From Notospermus geniculatus (lineage: Eukaryota; Nemertea; Pilidiophora; Heteronemertea; Lineidae): a DNA stretch of 64,000 bases. The stretch covers positions 7,355 to 71,354 of the forward strand of contig NMRB01002894.1 in assembly GCA_002633025.1 (NCBI GenBank). The letters run 5' to 3'. Shown here one piece after another: positions 12,401-24,400 of this stretch. The notes below the pieces were generated by a model that had not been told where the DNA came from, did no database searches, and saw only the letters and a program-made list of their open reading frames with translations. How positions within the stretch are numbered: the stretch's first letter is position 1; each line of letters begins with the position of its first letter. Both the position numbers and the translations under genes were made by a program.

Positions 12401-15400
12401 CCCTTCCAAACTTCTCGTTCAGTTTTTTTCCGACTTTTTTTGCTGTTTACATGCACTTTCGTCCATGAACACATCTTGATCGCGTTTTTTTACCCAAGCA
12501 TCATAAACAAGACCAGAGAAACATTCTCTCTCATCTGTTGTAATGAAAGTTCGGTGTTGAAAGAACGCAATATCTAAAGTGACCTTTCTTTTAAGAAAGT
12601 TTTCTGGCGCAAGTTAATTCACGATACCTGAATCTAAAGTTGAGTTGGCCCAACAACATGCTTCCAAATCCAAGATTTCTGAGCAAAGGTACCTAATTTC
12701 ACTAGAAATTGCTTGCTCTGAGGCCCCATCCTCCCACAGCAGGGGTTTTTACCTCGCTCCTCTTCATCCGCTGTGGAGTGTATGAAGAGGAACGAGACCA
12801 AAGCCCTGCTGTGGGAGGATGCTGAGGCCCAAAAGGCAGCAGCACACCAGGCAATATCACAAGCGATCTACTCGCCACCAATCCTCTCACCGCCAAAGAA
12901 CCTTGCTTCCAAACTGGCAGAAGATTCCTAAGCAAAGGGCACCCAAATTTGAGAAGAATTCGCTTTTCTGAGACCCTAAAAGCCAGCAGGACACCAGGTG
13001 ATATCGCAAGCGATCTACTCGCCACCGATCTACTCGCCACCGATCTTCTCGCCAGCCACCGCAGACAAGATGATATCGGTTTTGGTATTGTTTGACAGTG
13101 GGCACACATCGCTGGCGAGAAGATTCCATGCATCGCTGTCCAGCGCACACCTGTCATCAACACCCAATTTTTTCTCGCGGGCAATCAGATCACTTGCGAT
13201 ATTGCCTGGTGTGCTAGTGCTGCCAGTTGGATTGCAGGTCCCCCATTCCATGTGCCACTACTCACCTTGGCAATCATCAAGTAATTTTTCCTCCTTCTTC
13301 GGAGAGGTGACATCGCCATCTTTACTCAGCGACCCCAACCTGGAAGTAGACAGAAGACAGACATTTGAGACAAAGTACAGAGCGGGCCAAAAAGAAGGAC
13401 CATTCACCTTGCACTGAAAGGAGAGAATATGAAAATCATGGACTTGGTCACAGGCAATCTGACAACCCTTGTTGATTGTTCAGTAACATCAGACATGTTT
13501 TCCTAGACTGCCCTAGAGCTCGCATAAGAAAACTCTCTCATGGTCCAGCATCTTAAACTCTTTCAGCCCTACGGACGGATATATCCGTTCGCCAAAATCA
13601 TTCTCAAATCATATGAACGAGTATATCCGTCCACCCCTAAACCCAATTTTCTACAATATAAGATTGGGTAAGTAGTTTTTTAAATCCTGAATTTTTTTTT
13701 CTTCAGAAAATCGCCTAGGATCCGGGAGTCACGGCGAAAAAAATCGCCTAGGGCTGAAAGAGTTAAGGAATTCTGCAAAAATACTTTCACAACCGGTTGC
13801 AAATTACCAAATTCAGACTTAAAATAACACTGCCTACAAGCAATTTCAAATGTTGAATAAATCATGTTTTCCTATATTCGCTGTGAAGTGAAGTCATCAA
13901 GGATATGTTACAAGCGACAACGACGACATTTGCATCCGTGTTTCGTGTCTCATCTCGTTCCAAGTCAGCGTCAGTACGCAATCAACAAACACGTTGTCGT
14001 TTGTCATGCGTCATCCTTCGTGGATCGCACAAGCTATCCATCAAACGTAAAGATTCAGAAATTGATTTATTTCAAATGGTAATGCTGCACCCGGCGTAAG
14101 AAAAGCGATAAGAAATTAACTTGATTGGGATATTGCGACTGCTTTCATATTTTTCAGTTGTGGAAATGAAGTGGGAATGTTTGATTGCTTTTTAGAGGAA
14201 TTAATTTTTTTTCATGTGAATATCACTTTGGTGATGTGCTGGTCTCCTAATCCTAGAGCCACTCGGCGACTTAACTACTGAAAATTATGAAAGCAGTCGC
14301 AATATCGCAATCAAATTAATTTATCGCTTTTCTTATGCCGGAATTCTCAACTTATGGCAAGTTTTTTTACGTAATACATGTGACCAACCACGGCGAAACC
14401 GAGATTACCTCACACAGCGGGAAAGCCACCACGGCATACCACAAATTACGTCACAGCGGGGAGGCATCTGGAGAGAGGGGACGAAATAGATTTGATCACA
14501 ATTTCATGACGATAATGCTGAAATGGAGATACAGCTGGTTGCTTGGCACTGCCATGCTGGGTGTATAACCCGGTTAAGCCACGGCGGGTCACATATAACC
14601 AATACCCCCATGCAGTCGTTTCCATCAATGATATGGCCTAGCTGGGATTATTCCATCACTGGCATGAAATTCCCATCTTGGTCAATTGATACCGGCACAT
14701 TGCCATACTAAAGCTCGGCCCCATATTCATAGCTGACATTCGGGCACATCGATGAATGCAATTGTCCAGCCATATATTTGTAATATTCCCATAAACGTTC
14801 ATGGTTATGAGCAATAATTCTTGACGGTTTGGTGATGGGTGGACCATTTGTGCAATGTAAGAACATCGGTACTCTCTGCAACTTGATGGCAAGGTTGCTC
14901 TTCAATGGTACGAGCCCTGATAGCCGAGTGGTTACCGCGTCCGCTAAGCAAGCGGCAGGTCCCAGGTTCAAATCCCGCCCGGGCCATATGGGATATTATA
15001 TCCCTGGCTCTTCACGTCTTTCGCATGGGACAGTACTGAAGTAGGCCAATACAAAAGCCTGTGAAGGTCTACGGTGAGAGATTTTCCACTGCCTAATGCT
15101 CTCATGCCACCGTACCAACTGGTTGGATGATGAAACACGATATTCTAGATCATCATCTCAGCTTCTGAAAGCGGAGAACCTTGGATCAACAGTAGGTACA
15201 TCTAGCAGTGGATACCTCCGAGTGTTTACCACTGCGAGGAGCAGCCAAAGTTGCATTCTTTTCCGATAGCAGGAAATGAACTCTGTGTACCCAACAGTCA
15301 AATTGCAAAAGGCAGGATTTCCAACGCAGCAGCACACCAGACGAAGCGATCGCCTCGCCACTGATCTTTTCGCCAGCCTGCCACCGCAGATTAGGCGACA

Positions 15401-18400
15401 TCCACTTTGGTATTGTTTGACATTGTGCGAACATCGCTGGCGAGAAGATTCCACGCATCGCTGTCCTGCGGACTTGGTGTCAACAGCCGATTTTGCTCAG
15501 TCAGTGGTAAGCAGATCACTAGTGCGATATCGCCTGGCGCTGGCTTAAGGCCTCCACTGGATTGGGGTGCCATTTTTGATTGTGTTGGAGGCAGTTAACG
15601 CAGCGGAGTCAATGGTGGACAGTGGGAAGCATGAGCCTTGCTACGACTGATCCTGATGTTTTTTGAAAAAATACCCTTCAACTCTGCACAACACTCTCTA
15701 ACATTTGATGGCAAATCAGATAAGTAACACAGCTCCACGAATAATACACCATTGACTGGCGATCTGTCATTCCCGATGCCATGACATAACTACGATACCA
15801 TAGAAAGGTCCACAAGGCAATCCGAAATGTCAATTATGATGTACCTCCCGTCTGGGGACCCGTGACATTTCACAGTACCAACACTCGGGGATGCAGCCGT
15901 CGTCACGACCACATCACGACTAAATGTCATGGCCAACATGGTATGTTATCCTACACCACCGGCAGGCAGTTCAAACACGGAGTTGTCTTTTTTCACTTTT
16001 GACGTAGTCAGACGCAAAGTGCAACCGCTCAGACTGCTATTAACAATATTTCGAACTAAGAAAGTACATGTAAATCTCTTCCTCAGACAGTTCAAACACA
16101 GGACTTGTCGCTTCCCCCCTTTTTTTAGACGTACAGACGGCAACCACTCAGACAGCGAAAATCGACAAGGGGATTTCAAACAAAGCCATCAGCGTTGTTG
16201 TTAAGTGCTACTGTAGCGATCTAATGTCATCAAAGGGCTTACATTGTAACGGAAGGAGGTAGAGCCTAAAGCCTGCCGCACACTGGAGCTATCTGCTGAG
16301 CAAAAAGTCATTCGAGACCGTTTGCTCAGTAGATAGCTCACCGAAAAATACGCGCACATGCGAGCTTTCTGCCTCGCGAGGCAAAAAACTCACCGAAATT
16401 ACACGCACACGCGAGCTATCTGCTGAGCAAACGGTCTCGAATGACTTTTTGCTCAGCAGATAGCTCCAGTGTGCGGCAGGCTTAATAGTTGAGTGGTTTA
16501 ATCATGTCTGCAAAGCAAGCGGCAGGTCTCAGGTTCGAATCCCGAACCATATGGGACAATCACAGCTCTTCAGGTCCGTCGCATGGGAGAGTAAGCCGTG
16601 GTACCTTGTGCCTTTGCAAGGGCACTAAAAGACCCCATCCAAGTGAGGAACATGAGTAGCTTGAGATGGCCTCTTCCATACTTATCAGGGGTAATAATGC
16701 AATGGCTTTGGTTCTGATGGAAAGGCACAAATACAATACAATCAAACCCGGCGTAAATGTCAATGATTCCACCAGGGACATGCTGCCGTTACAGAGGTTA
16801 TTACTGGAGCCAATTACTGAAGCCATCTTATCTTTGAACGATCAAGATAGGCGGCGGATTGTAGGCTGTGACCATGACGCACTGATCAATAAATGAGAAC
16901 AATCTGCCCTAAATGGTAAAAGCTGTATCCATGGTTGTTGTTCTGATTATGAATTCCATTTTTGTATATGTGAAATCACAGGGCGAAATGGCCCTAAAAC
17001 ACGGCGGTTCTGTGTTGGAAGCTTGTAACAACCTGTCCACCCTGAAACACACATGTACATGTACCAATCGGCTGTTGACGCCAGGTGTGCGCTGGACAGC
17101 GATGCATGGCATCTTCTCACCAGTGACGTTGCCTAATCAAACAATACACCAAAATCATTACTGCCCAGCCTGCGGTGCCTGGCAAGAAGATCAGTAGTGA
17201 TTGGATCGCTTGCGATATTGCCTGATGTGCTGCTGGCTTAAGGAAAGCGGAGCAGCCCTACTCAACTTATGACAGATGGACCCACAAACGTCAATACAAC
17301 TGACATCCAGACATAAAACTTAGCTCTTGCTTCGAAAAACCACAACTTCACAAGCAGATCCGACCCATACTTCAAGAGCATATTTCATTGCTCACGAGGA
17401 GAAAAAAATCATTTCCTGTGAACATGGTGAATAAGCTAAAAGCATAGACCTGGAAAAATTGCCAGCCTGCCAACACAGGTTATGCTTTCCCTCAAATGCC
17501 TACAACAATAGCCATGAGATGGAGTACGGTGGTTTTCCAACTCTGGATAAACAATCAGTGCAATGCCTTCACAGGCATCTTTGTTGTTTTAAGAATGCTT
17601 GGGACGCTAGGCCTGCTTGTTCAGCGCCGGATCCAAGCCTATCATGAAACACAGGGCTCCTATCATCAGCTGTGTTGTGCACTGTACATTCTATGTTATC
17701 TCTGGCTGAGAGCGTGCTGGTATTGCCAAGTGGTCGCATTCCTGTTCTTTGGAGATTTGGCTCATTTTCAACCTTGGATCTCAGCATGACTTACCACTGC
17801 AAGTTTGGCCGCACCAGGTCAACACGACCTAAGCCCGCAGCACCCCAAGCGATATCGCAAGTGACCTGCTCACCTGTGAGCAAAATCAGCTGTTGACACC
17901 AGGTGTGCACTGGACAACAACGAGTGAATATTTCCTCTAGCAAGTGACGTTCGCCAAACAATACCAAAGCCAATATTGCCTAATCTGTGGTGGCTGGCGA
18001 GAAGATCGTTGGTGAGTAGATTGCTTGTGATATCACCTGGTATGCTGCTGACTTACGGTGCTTGGCTAGATGGAGGTGAAGCAGTAGTGCCAAGAGGGTG
18101 TAACCCGACAGGACCCTTGGGTAGAAAGAGATCTGGAACAACGTCATCACGGCTTGGGCATTCAGCATTATGACAAAGATGGAGGAAATGCCCAGGATCA
18201 AGAGATGCCAAGGGGGTGTACCTCACAGGCCTAGGCACCTTCGTTCGACTGAGACCAAGCAATGCTCAAGATCGAGACAGGAAAGAGGGTGCCACCTCAT
18301 AGGCCAAGTCACCTTGGGTAGACAGAGACCTGGAACGACGTCATCACGGCTTGGGGGTTCAGCATTTTGACATAGATGGAGGCAATGTACAGGATCGAGA

Positions 18401-21400
18401 GAGGCAAAGAGGGTGCAACCTCATAGGCCTAGTCAACTTGGGTAGACTGAGACCTGGAAGCAATTGCTCAGGTTCGAGACAGGACAAGAGGGTGCAACCT
18501 CATAGGCCTAGTCACCATGGGTAGACAGACCAAGAATGATGACATCATGACGTAAGTGTCCAGCAAAATGGAATAGGAAGACGGAGTCAAAGACAGACCA
18601 AGAGGGTGCACCTCAAAGGCCCAGTCACCTTATACTGCGGACTTACAATAACATTCCCACAAACTGAAGTTTGCATTGAACCACCTGTTGGCCTCGAAGA
18701 AGAACAAGAAACTGGAGCCCTAAAAACAACAGCAACATACAGCGTTAGCATTATTACCTTGAGCGAGGAGGGGAGTAATATTACCTTGAGCGAGGAGGGG
18801 AGTAATATTCCAGAGAGGAACTCGACCCTGAACTTGAGTCAGATTTCGGCGACTTCGAACCCGCTGGGTCCTGGGCATCGAAGAAGACATCATCATCGCC
18901 GACATCCTCCGCCATTATCCGCGGTGAACTCTCACTCTCAGGTGAATCCAGCGGTATATCCTCTGGAATACTCATCAAAATATCCGCGGTTGTACTTTGA
19001 ACCGTATCCTGAGGTAAAACCTCGATGTTCTCCACATTTTCCTCCTCTAGTATATGGGAGAGCAAGATCCAAACCCCGGACTCCAGATTGCCGGTTTAAC
19101 ATTCCTAGGTAAGCCAATAGTTTTTGCTTCGATCAGCGACTTGCGTTCTGATTGGAACACACCAATGTCATTACGAGAACTACGAATGCATTTCGGTACG
19201 GTAATTGAAGACGTACAGCGAAGGATGATGAAATTATTTACCTTTCCGTGGTCAGATGTGGATTCGAAAAGAAAGTTGAAACGAAAGTGTAGACGTATTT
19301 ATGAAGAAGGAGATAATTGATTCAGATTTCTAATCTTATTACTGGCCTAGAATGGCGGTGATAAATCCACAGTGGCAGGAAAGAAACCTGGCTCCGAGAA
19401 ATTGAAGGAGAGGGTAGCCTAGCTTGCCGTTCCTCACAACTCTGAGAATCACACTGAGACGTTGATACCAGTTATCTCCTCGCAATGAACGCAATGCAGC
19501 CTCAGATGTCGACTGGAACGAGTTCCAAAACGAAGGTGCGGGGATCAGGTCACTTCGTGTTGAAAAAATCCCAGGGGTAGAATTTCGGGAATGTAAGATC
19601 ATGTGCATGTACTCCAGCTGCAAAAAGTTCCACGGAGGGAAAGTAGGACAGGCCTTCAATGAAGGAAGCAGTGATTACCAACAAACTAGCGTCTGCTAAC
19701 AGAGCTATCGACTGCTCGGGGCAACCTAACAACGTAATGTAAACACAAGGAGGATCATCAACGAGGAAGAGGAACGTCAGGTTAGCAAGGATGAAAATAC
19801 CACCGAAGCATCATCGCCGGAATCGTTTAAGATAATATTGTGCGGAGCTAATTTTTCTAATTGCTTCATTGATTATCGCATCATGGATACCCATTCATCA
19901 GAAAAATACCGATGGTAAAAAAATTACGCCAGACGTGTCTTCATCCACTATGGGACAATTTGCGATGCTGAAAAAGTTCTGGAGATGGTTGCAAGATGGA
20001 TATTACGGGACGATTGTAATGATTGTTTGTTTTGTAGAAGACGACTAATTGATGGCGTTTCCGTTGGCAAACTGACAAGAAAATGGCATTTGGGACACAC
20101 CCATATGATGAAGTATTGCTGCAGTGATTGAGTGGATGTAACATGCGGATGCATTTCTATCTGTAGTCTTGTTGTAGCCAACGGTAATAGACATGCGAAC
20201 GAAAAAGTGTTGAGGACTTGGACGAGGTGGATGGTTTGGTGAAAATGGACAATATTCGATATGTAGATAAGTTTTGACCAGTTTTTTTGTGCAATCTAAT
20301 GGGATTTTAAAACAAGCGTTCTGATTGGATGCACCACTTCAGTGTGGCTGAAATTCAGCGAATCACTGCGAGTTTCTTGAGAGATGTGTGAAGGTGCTCC
20401 TCATCAAAACGTTTTTTCCACAAGTTGGCTCCTACATGGACACACAATTCACCATTTTTTGGTTTCCTTACGACGACACTAGGACCAATGACACAAACGA
20501 TTTGCCCATATAGTTTCCTGCAGCTGATTTGCCCATTGTAAGTCAACTTGCGAGAGAAAACTACACGTGGACAAGTAGAAGTCTGCGTATAGGTAGAGAG
20601 AGGCCTTCAGCTTCAGCTTCAGGGTTTTCAAGATTACTAGGGCCTACAGCAAGCTTCTGCATTTTTAGCGTAACTTCTTACCAACGTAAAACATTGCTAG
20701 GCCTGGTTTATTCTGATCTTACGCCATGTGCCTTAGTTGTAACATGAGAATGGTGTTAATATGAATATAATCAGTCAATTAAGGAAGTTACAAGGTATAG
20801 AAACTGTAGCTCACTCTGACACTGACAGGAATAGTCGGCCCTACATGGTGTTAACCCATTAAGTCCTGAATGCAAAATCTACACTGTTTGTCAAGGTGCG
20901 AGAAGTCTTCGAAAAGGAGGATAGCAAATATGGTTCAAAAGCAAACTACAGAGGCTTTGCATATGACGTCACAAGCCGCCATGCTAGAGGACACATGGCA
21001 TGCTGCAGAGGTGCAGCAAAATGAGCCGTGCATGCCCCAATGACGTTACGTCAAACAATGGCGTGGTGCACTTCACGTAAGTCACGTCACGGTCGTCTCA
21101 TACCTCTGCGCCATGTCCTTAATTGAGAGGTGTCCTGATCACAGTGGTCAAAGTGAAGATGCAGAAACGAGCATTTGGGACTGTACTTTAGTGTCCTTAA
21201 AGCGAATCGTCCTCCTGGCAGAGGTGTCCGCTAAAACCAGCACCACACCAGAGGAGACGATATCGCAAGCGATCTAATCGCCACCAATCTTCTCACCAGC
21301 CACTGCAGTCAAGGCGATATCAGCGTTGCTATTGTTTGATGTTTGGTAAATATGCTGGCGAAAGTCACGCATCGCTGTCCAGCGCACACCTGGCGTCAAC

Positions 21401-24400
21401 AGCCGATTTTGCTCGCTTGCGATCAGATCGTTTGTGATTTCCCCCCTGGTGTGCGGCTGGCTTTAGGGGACCTTGAGGTTCCACTGGAGGATGAGGAACT
21501 AAAATTCTGTTATCTGTCTTGGCACTATGCCAATCATTTCTTGGGATTCAATCACTAGATTTTAAAGGACCGTGGAACTAATTACTCAAGAAGATGATGA
21601 ACAACAACACGCTAGATGACAATTATTCGTAGGAATACTGATGAGATGAAAGATGATTAGTGCAAACTACGTCAAATTACCATGGAAACGAAATCCTCCT
21701 GTGATCTGCATTTTAGATTTATTAAGATTCCGTGACAATTCACGAATATGTACTTTTTTTGTTTCTAGGTGCGTGTCATCAAAGGCCAGACCAAGGTATT
21801 TCATGGTTTTTGAGATCATGACTGCCAGTCTTGGTGTGCGTGACTCAACATCGAAGGATCACCTCGTATGCCTGTAGTGGCGCTGTGAGTACGTCAGCAG
21901 GCAAATAGCAGAAGGACAATGTAGGAAAGGTGTTGGTGGTGGCCTAACCATGAAGCTGGGGATCAGGCAGTGGACGTTGAAATTAGGACAAGGAGGGAAG
22001 CATTGGGGATTGGGAAATTGACCTGCAAGGTGTAAAAGATCAAATGTAGTTGGTGGCTTTGCATCAGGAACACCCATTACAGGCCTGCATGAGCTTCATC
22101 GTATTTTATAGCACATAGGCCTATTGTAAACCACACGCTAGAGAAAAAGCCCACCTGAATTAGGTCAGGTGGTCTATTTAAAGGTTTATTGTTCAGCACA
22201 CAGGGCTGGGTCAAATGTCTGTCGATTGATCGGTGCTTGTATTGAAAGATTATTATGATGGATCGACATGGCGGACTGGGAAATAAGGCGGAAACGACTA
22301 GGCCACTCCTGCGTGAAACTATCCCTGTGGTAGTGGTATACAGTTCAAAACATGAATTTTAAAACTTATCACACCCAATGTATACTTAGGTTATCACAAG
22401 TGTTGCATTGGAACTTCCTCTTTCGAAATGTGCTGATCAGGACAGTCGAATATGACAAACTGTCATCGATATCATGCGCTGTCACATGATGTTGGTGTTG
22501 AGATATTTTGGTGGTTAGTATGGCCATGGAAGGCCCTCATGATACTGATTGACAAAAGTTGATGACAAAATAGTCCCTTCGACGATGGGAGACATTACTG
22601 CCATGAGAGGCCACCAGCATTTTGCGTTCTCAAACGTCATGAACGTCACATCACAGAGATTCAGAAGTGCACGGCACAACGTCATCCATAATGACACGAG
22701 GCCGTGTCCTACGTCTGTGATGTCAAATTCGTGACGTTCTAGGACTGTGAGTGGCAGTAATGTGGCTATAATGACAGTAAAGTCTCACATTGCCCATTGT
22801 CAGGCATGCAAGTGTCTAAAACTGATCAGAAAATGCTAGTTTTGTGGTGCTGCAAAGTGCCTTTGTGATATAGGGTCATATGAATAAAGACTAGCAAATG
22901 CTTTTACTTCAGATATTTGTACAGCTTTGCCTAGTGCATTTGACTGCAAAATTCAAGTAAAAGCATTTACTAGTTTTTAATCATATGACCCACTGTTACA
23001 ACGACCGATTTTGACCTTTGTACATCACTGTACGTACTGTACGAAAGCCCTGACTGGCAACCACTAAGCTGCTTCTTGGACATGACATCATGACATAGAC
23101 GATCTGAACCACACCCATGGCATAAAACATGTGCAATGTTAACATTGTCATTTCCTGACCCAAGCATGGTAATCCTGCCAATTTTTCCACCCGTTCGAAA
23201 CTGATACCGGTAAACACACTTACCTTTTAATGGCCAGTTTCCTCTCCGGCTCGCGCATAGAAAAAGCTCGCCGTAGCATTGACATGATGCCAAATGGTGA
23301 GCATGAACAGAGGTTCTAAACACATCCAGCGACGAGCATTCTTTTTATGATGTATCCAAAAAACAACAAAAGAAACTTGACGCAAAAAATGTTCCTCCAC
23401 GACATAATCCAAGATCACAAGAAATTCATTTTCCTGATTTCAAACTCGAAGTAGATACTCCCTACTGAAGACATCGAACTTAGCCCTTTCACCGCCAGCG
23501 CCAAATTCATGAAAAACAGAAATACGTCGGAAATGATTCTGATATGTCAGGGAAACCCTGTCACATAGGTATTCATTTGAAAGTGCTCATTGAGAGCTTT
23601 CCAATGAATACCTATGCGGTAGTGTTCAAGGATCAGGTCTAACATATTTCTAATAGGAACCCTGTCACATAGGTATGCATTTGAAAGTGCTCGATGAGAG
23701 CTTTCCAATGAATACCAATGTGGTAGTGTTCATGGATTAGGTCTAACATATTTCTACCGGTAATAGGAACCCTGTCACATAGGTATTCATTTGAAAGTGC
23801 TCAATGAGAGCTATCCAATGAATACCTACTTGATGGGGTTCAGGTACATTTCAGTCATTTTGTACATTTCATCAAAGGTACTTTGGCAGGGAAAGGGTTA
23901 AAGTAGACCACACAGAATTTTCAGCTATCCACGGGGAATATTGAACATGTACTAGTATCGTGGAAGAAAATTACAATTTTTGGCACAATTAGTGTCCGAC
24001 AGAAATCCTAAGAATATTTTTCAGATCCCCTTCCAACGTTTTAAGAATCAACTTTCCCAAAGTTTGCAAAACTTCGACACAAATTCACAATACGGACAAA
24101 CTTTCGAAATCGCATATACCACAAAAATACATGTACCATCTGGTAAAAGCAGAGAGAACACACATCGACCGATCCGAATCTATGAAACAATGTATGTACT
24201 TAATATCGATAATAAACTCAAGATCGGCCTATTATCAACGCAAGCATGTTTTATTTTCCACAATACACGGGCACACTGCATATAGGCCACGGATTGACTT
24301 CTGACATACAACATCTGACCTTTGATTGGCCGAGATAATTGAGCGATATCAAAAAAGTGATAGGGAGGGCTCCATCAATATGCAAATTAGCTCCAGCAGA

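Noticed and set aside
18606-19112. 168-codon plus-strand ORF
   Set aside because: It starts in the minisatellite and is the antisense shadow of the minus-strand acidic segment, which has the more protein-like composition.
22970-23323. Possible exon with donor GTAAGT near 23220 on the minus strand
   Set aside because: A good donor sequence follows ATTAAAAG, but no convincing acceptor or conserved coding sequence precedes it.
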